From the NCBI GenBank assembly GCA_905178155.1, contig CAJINV010000008.1, positions 1,798,001 through 1,862,000 on the forward strand: a stretch of DNA of 64,000 bases, in the 5' to 3' direction. The notes under the pieces are model-generated. The model saw only the letters and a program-made list of their open reading frames with translations, searched no databases and had not been told where the DNA came from. How positions within the stretch are numbered: the first letter of the stretch is position 1; the number at the start of each line of letters is the position of its first letter. Below, one piece after another: positions 58,051 through 64,000 of this stretch. This DNA comes from Amoebophrya sp. A120 (Eukaryota; Sar; Dinophyceae; Syndiniales; Amoebophryaceae). Made by a program: the position numbers and the translations under genes.

Positions 58051-61000
58051 TCACCCTTCGACCACTTCGTCGCCTCCGCCATCCGCTTCTGCCTCCTCTC
58101 CTTCCTGCGGTGACTGCGCCACGTCGCTATCCAAGTGGTAGGTACTTTTGTGCTCCTCATGCTCCGGGCTCGTTGCACCGTCCAGCAAGTTCTCCTCCTC
58201 GAGGGAGGGTGCAACATCACCGTCCTCACCATCGACGGCTTGCTTCGGCCTCATCAGGCTGATGCAGCAGATTACGATAATGATGACAGCGCAGATCCCG
58301 ATAAAAATCATGTCGCCGCCGTGTTCCTTCGCGATCGCTTTGGCCTTCTTCTTCTTCACCTGTGCCTCGATGGGTACGGTCGTGTGGGGCGGAAGGGTGC
58401 CTGTAATTGTGTATTGCGGAATGGATTCTTCTTTGAAATCGCTGTGTCTGTACTATCCATCATGATCATCAATATCAATGACACGAAAAAAAAAACGCAC
58501 AGAAAATAACGACTACACTAAACTTGTACGCACGATGAATACTTTCTTCGTCAACCGGAGTCAGTTTTGCTCCCACACTTGGAGTGCCGGTGACCACGGG
58601 AGCAGTAGTTACGGCCATCAAATTTATCCCCGACACCCCGTGCGTGCTCAAACCCGCTACCAAGTTAGTGTGCAAGTCTCCAGGAAACGTTGAAGCGGTG
58701 ATGTCCTGCTCTACTGCGTTTTTGTCTGCAGGATTGCAAAAAACCGAGTACTGGATCTCAACTGAGCCGATCGCTCTGCTTCGCCGTGTCGCTGCTGCGC
58801 CCTCGCCGCTTTCTTGTTGCGCTTCCTGTAGTTGTTCTGCTAGACTCGTTACCCGGCGCGCGCGGGCTCGGCCATCTCGGCCACTTCCAGGCTCAAACGG
58901 TAAAACATCAGAGCTCCTGTGGTGCTTTTTTTCTTCCCGCAGCAGCACCGGTTTTCTTTTCCCTTCGGATCGTTGAGCTTCCTGGCCCCGCGCAAATGTT
59001 GACTCCAGCACGTCCATATCCTTATCAACAGCTACCGCTTCATTTTCCCATGACCTGGGACGATCGCTAGCAAGAACGGCACCGCTTTCCTCTACGAGCG
59101 CTGACGCCGCAGCGCTGCTGCCACTCAAACTCATTGGGGATGAAGATTCGGCTGTGAGCGCGCGCAACTCTACGTCCGTTGTTTCTACCGCGACAGTAAA
59201 ACTTTTTGCGATAGCCTCTTCGAGCGCAGCTTGGAAATCCGCGCCTTCGCTTATTGTCTCGACGGTCTCAGAACTGCCGGACACATCCAGACTCAGACGG
59301 ATCGCGCCCTGCACACTCTCCATTTTTGTGCCGGAGTTTATTTCGTCCTTTTCTGCTGAGGTGTAAGTGACTGTTGTTGTCGTCGTCGTGCTAGTGCTGG
59401 TCGTACTGTAAAAGTTCTCTGCACAGTCGCTGCAATGAGGAACAGTTTTCCCCGTTAGCAGGAAGCGGCTCATGTCGATTCCACGGGGGAAATTTCGTAT
59501 CGGCCCCACATACTTCAACCCGGTCAGCGCATCGCGGGTTTCGTTCAGTTCGTAAGGACGAGCAATACTACCTGTCTGATTTGACACTTTCAAACTACTA
59601 GCGCCTCCTCCTGCAAGAGCGGCGCTTTTACTCAAGTACAAGCGTATCGTGCCGTTTCCCGCCGAACCGCTTTCATCAGCATTCTCGCTTCTATTGTGAT
59701 CTGCGACGAACAAAGGTGGCATCTCCGCGTGGAACCCTGCGTTTTCCAGACACACGTTGAGATCGCCGGCCGCGGAGGTGCTGCCTGACTTGAATTTCAC
59801 TTCCAATGCCGTCTTGTTCAACCCGACCAAATCCGCGACTTTTTCGATCGCGGAATACATGCTCAAACACTGCTTCTTCCGCGGCTGCCGCAGGAGGAAG
59901 TTTTCCATGCCCGACATAGCCATTTTCCACACATTTCGGAGAAACACCTTCTCGAAGCACTCCTCTTCGCCCTGGCCACCAGTCAGAAAAGGCATCCCCA
60001 CTTGTCCGGAAAAACGGAGCTCGGTAGCCGTCGCGTTCAACTTGATCTCTAGCTTGTTCAAATTGACAAGCGGAAAATACCCAACCGGCTCGTGCTTCTG
60101 GCAGTAGCCAATCCCCGCTCTGATGGCACTTTGGAGCGAACCGAGAATCTGTAGTTGTGTGGTCGTTGGAGCAAAGAGTTCTTTGTTTTCTTCATCGACG
60201 GTGCTCGTCGCGTTGTAGGAGCGAAAATAAAGTGAGGCGATCCGATCCCACAGACGAGGCAAAATCCATGCCGCGACAGTTCGTACGGTCCAGAAAAAAC
60301 CACGACGGCCTTACATAACTAAAAATAAAGCGAAAACAATGCTTGAGTACCACTTCGCTCCAGGCGTGCTTCCCCAGCAGAGTCTCTTTTTCCCACTTCA
60401 TCTCGAAGACGCGCTGAAAAGGATTGCACGGTGTTTTGGTCACGTGGGTAACCCAACTGGTTGTCGCAAGATGCACAGAGGAGCTGGAGTGATTGGAGTT
60501 GCTGGAACTAAAAGATGGCAATCCAGTCGATGAAGATGAACTTGGGCTGCCTTGGTAGGATTGCGACGAGATGGTTTGCGTTTGGTTCGGTAAACCATTG
60601 TTTATTCCCGTTCCACCACTAGCTGCATCTTCAACCCCTGCCGTGAAGTACTCTGTCGTGGTGTACTCCGCAACCCCCTCGGTGTGGTTGTTCGCACTGG
60701 AATTTAGGTTGAAAAAATTGGTGGAAGCGTAGTGCGAGGTTGCGTTCGTCGCGTTGTTGTCCGTCAGCTTACCCCCGAGTGCTTCGATCAACGGCTTCAT
60801 CAGGGCCATTTGCAGCCCCTCCAGCTGCACCGTCGTGTTATCCAAGGCGGATGTTTTGTTCGACCCGTGGAGAAATACCTCCAACATCTCGGCGTCGGAA
60901 AAGCTGGAAGCGGTGATGTTGTGCGATGTAGTCCCACCAGAAGCGGATCCCGGCGTGGTTGTATGATGTGTACTATCGTTGGACACTAGTGTCGTTATTA

Positions 61001-62765
61001 CCCGGTCGGTCTGATTCGTACTCCACATCCAGGAACCGTACAAATCCCAGAGCAGTGGTGGGAGAAACGTCCAGAGGCCCATGCTGCCCTGCACACCGTG
61101 GACGCCGCCCCAGCTCCAGTTGGTGTAGAGGAAGGGCTTGAAGTGGAGGGTTCCTTCGACTTCAAAAACCCCATTCACGTGCGTTTTCGCGAAAAGCGGC
61201 ATCGACGTTTCGAAAGAATTGTTACTGAAAGAGAACCCACTCGAGGACGCATTTGGTCGTGCCAACGTCGAAAGCGATCTGCATTTTCCTGCGGCCGACA
61301 CGATTTCCCGTTCGTGCACGCACTCCGGGGCGGTACACTGGTTAAAGGATTCCTTCGAAAATACGCTGTCGTCCTTGGCTGTAAACGCGAGGGTCGCACA
61401 GGTTGTGTTCTGTAGTTCACCCTGCTCCTTTCGTAGAAGTTCTTCCCCATGGACGAGACGTTGTTGGCCAGTGGATATGAAAGAACTCGCTTGATTTGTG
61501 GTCTCTGCCTCCTTGTTTGCAATCGAACACCGCTCGCAATCTATGACGTCTGTGCCTTGGATCGCCGCGCTAGTGGTACTAGAGACGTTCTTCAGCCCTG
61601 CTACCACGTCAAGGGTCGGTGCGCACACTTCCGGAAACAAAAACACGTTCCAGTGCTTGCAGATCCAGTCCACACACTCGCTATCGGTAGACCACACGCA
61701 TTCGGGTTTTGCCGTGCAGGTTACGCGGTCGTAGTAGTGAGACGCCGTTGTGGTCTCGCAGGTCGCAACTGCGGTGGTGTCCGCGTTGTCCTTGGCGTAG
61801 CAGTGGCAGGGGCTGCTGCTAGTACTAGTACCGGGTGCGACAACAGAACTCACCTGCGACACACGGTGCAGGCATCTGCTTTCACCGGAGCAGTGGAAGT
61901 GCTCGCACAAGTCACACATTGCCTGTTCGTTCGCGGTCAGGTTGTCCGGCTTCGGAATGCTGAACTCGTAGCCGGGGATTAAATGCGAATACAGCGTAAT
62001 GCCTTTTTCGTCTTTTACAGTCGTCCTGAGCTTGCGCCGCCGCCTTTTCCCATGCTGCCGTGCCATCTTCTGGTTCTGCACCGAGCTCGTACTACTAGCT
62101 ACCTCGTCGGTCTGCGAGAGTCTTGATGTTGTACTGTGCCTTTTCTCTTCCACGTAAGAGTCGTGAGATGAAGCGGATCCGGATGATGTAGTCTCGTCTC
62201 GGACACCTGCAAACTCCGCCCCCGACGCTAAACGCACTTCTTCTTCGCTCGTGTAGTGCGCCGCTGCATCCTGTCGTATTACCTCGGTTCCTATTTTCTT
62301 GGAAAAAATGGACTCTTCTTCTGCAGGAAAGACGCGGCGGATCGCGGATTGCCACTTTTTCGTTTCTGACGAGACACGAAGACACAGAGTGGAACGAAGC
62401 AGGCATCCAAAAAGATTCCTCTTCGATAAAAACGAATGGCTCATGCTGGAGCGCAGTTGTGCTGCCTTCGGGGTCATACCCACATCAAGGTGCTTTTTAC
62501 AACATGGAACCTTCTTTGCGTTTGCGATGGTGCAAACGTAGTTGCTCTCTTGCAGAACGCCATCGCGAAACGCTGTGGCTACAAACTTCGGGAGTTGTGT
62601 GATTTGTGTAGTAAGTACGAGCAGCGAAACATATAGATCACACATGGATATGGCTTTGGCTGCCAGCACACGCATAAACAAACCTTGTGTCACACCTCTG
62701 CAGCTCCTCTCCCCATTTTCTAATCTTGCAGACCTATCCTCACTCGTAAAAAAAAAAACGATCAT
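58051..62765 (-). CDS. Large type I membrane glycoprotein, unknown
   Basis: Blocks: about 60322..62765, 58534..about 60180 and 58051..58400; about 1500 residues. The first ATG (62765) or a later one (MRVLAAKAISMCDLYVSLLV) precedes a hydrophobic signal-like stretch (LYVSLLVLTTQITQL). The ectodomain has many N-glycosylation sequons (NATS, NNTT, NSSA, NQTQ and others), a Cys cluster (MCDLCEHFHCSGESRCLH ... WICKHWNVF) and Ser/Thr-rich linkers. Near the C-terminus one membrane helix (MIFIGICAVIIIVICCISLM) is followed by an acidic cytosolic tail of about 65 residues. The joint near 60180-60322 has no good GT-AG pair in phase and could even separate two genes; intron 58401..58533 is GT-AG. No family recognised. 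It could be a surface or secretory-pathway protein. Confidence 0.6.
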
Positions 62766-64000
62766 TTCCCTTTGAAGACAATAGCCTCTCGATCTTCACT
62801 CAAAGATGATGCAACCCAGAAAACCCCCAAAAATTCGCTTCTCGATCACCATCTGCTTCCGGCGTTGTTGTATCTTTTTAGCTTATCCCTTCAGCACGAC
62901 ACGAGCACGACCAAAAAAACGAGCGAGAATGAAAACGAAACAATCTCGCATTCTTGTCATGATTGATGGTCATCGTCATGGTGGCATTGGAGTGAGCAAA
63001 AAAAATTGTGGTCGAGAGCAGGATGCAGCGAAACGATATCTTTGATTGCAGATGCACGGAAATTTTTGCCAGAACCGGAGAGTTCAAACGTGGAACAACA
63101 CATGAAGGCACGACGTCATGAAACTTTAGCGGGAGCTCAACCAGCGAAGAATCGGCAGCTGAAGAACCAACGCATCGATAAGATCAGAACCTCCAAAATG
63201 TGGATGCTTTTAGTTACACCAAACGCAATTCCAGTCCCGTTCAAGGAAGATATAATGGTATAGAGCAGAATGTTGAAAGGCTAGAAAAGCAGATCGCACT
63301 CTGTGTCTGTATCTTTTCGTTGTCTCAACAAATCATATCAATATCTAAAGGAAATGCCATATCAAGAACCTCTCGTAACGAATTGTTATTTGGATTGGAT
63401 TGGAAATCTGATACAAGTCCGATTCGTTCGGTAGTATCCGCTCCACCGAGGTGGGTTCACTCAGTCTTTAGCCCAAAACGTGGCATTGAGAATGATGGAA
63501 GTGAGAAGTCAAAGACTAGACAACATAACATAAAAACTAGACTGTGTGCTCGAAAAATGATTCCGAGACGCGAAAGAAGAGCAACGATCACGAAAAGGTC
63601 AGTATACGGCACGAGGACGCCAGAAAGCGTGTAGGTATAGCCACATAAATCCTCAAAACATCAAAACATTATTGAACAATTTTTTCAAAACGAAAAGCAA
63701 CTATCAGCGCTCCGTAGCATTTCCTAGAGGGATTTTTACTCCTGAATATTCACGTGAATTCGCTTGGTAATAGGTGACGCTATCAACAAATCAGTTCTAA
63801 AAGTAAAAAGCCCGGCGTGAGTTATTGCGACCACCAAAGTTTTCAGGAGATACACCTGTTCAGTGCTGCCCGTCGAATCTGTGAGTGCTTGCGCATTTTG
63901 GTAAGAATAATTACATTGGCCGCTTGGATGCACGCTTTAGCTCTTGGCGATGAGCTCTTAGCGATAGCCAATCGAGTAGGACAGACTCCAGTTTTCTACC
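62766..64000. other. Mostly nothing; possible exon at 63736-63933
   Basis: No supported gene. On minus, 63736..63933 reads SYQNAQALTDSTGSTEQVYL and TLVVAITHAGLFTFRTDLLI and could be a 3' exon of a gene that starts beyond the window; it has a possible internal GTGTAT donor. Evidence is weak. Confidence 0.3.

Overview
The window looks like nuclear DNA of an alveolate, most probably a dinoflagellate of the parasitic Amoebophrya (Syndiniales) type. That assignment is an inference. It rests on intron-rich genes of mixed bacterial and eukaryotic ancestry, a strong strand bias (nearly every supported gene is on the minus strand), and a set of short introns built like DNA transposons (introners), which are known from Amoebophrya and other dinoflagellates.

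Layout: 1-1.6 kb is GC-rich and without a supported gene. 1.6-16 kb carries, all on minus, a CbiX-type chelatase, an ABC-class ATPase (COG3044), mitochondrial COX5B, a small unknown gene with a microexon, and a cyclin-dependent kinase. 17-24.8 kb is one long ankyrin-repeat/C2 gene. 25.3-27.3 kb is a block of minisatellites and hairpin repeats followed by GC-rich DNA. 28-43 kb is less certain: a small acidic protein, weak plus-strand exons, and several unrecognised membrane or disordered proteins. 43.8-52.8 kb holds a DUF2855 gene and a bacterial-type aminopeptidase N. 53.6-62.8 kb holds a long coiled-coil protein and a large type I membrane glycoprotein.

The most notable content is the introner system. 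Eleven clear elements (about 260-320 bp) and three or four decayed ones sit inside five genes. Each clear element runs TAT...ATA (one copy, 6649-6914, has an eroded end), has terminal inverted repeats of roughly 15-35 bp, carries an internal TGTCATGC-like motif, and is flanked by a 5-bp direct repeat (one copy has one mismatch). Removing the element plus one copy of the repeat restores a family-consistent reading frame. For the three genes whose exons I could join fully (ATPase, kinase, aminopeptidase) the coding length then becomes an exact multiple of three. Splice dinucleotides at these introns are mostly not GT-AG, whereas the ordinary introns in the same genes mostly are.

The housekeeping genes (respiration, peptide turnover, cell cycle, tetrapyrrole metal insertion) show no operon-like logic; what they share is invasion by the same introner families.
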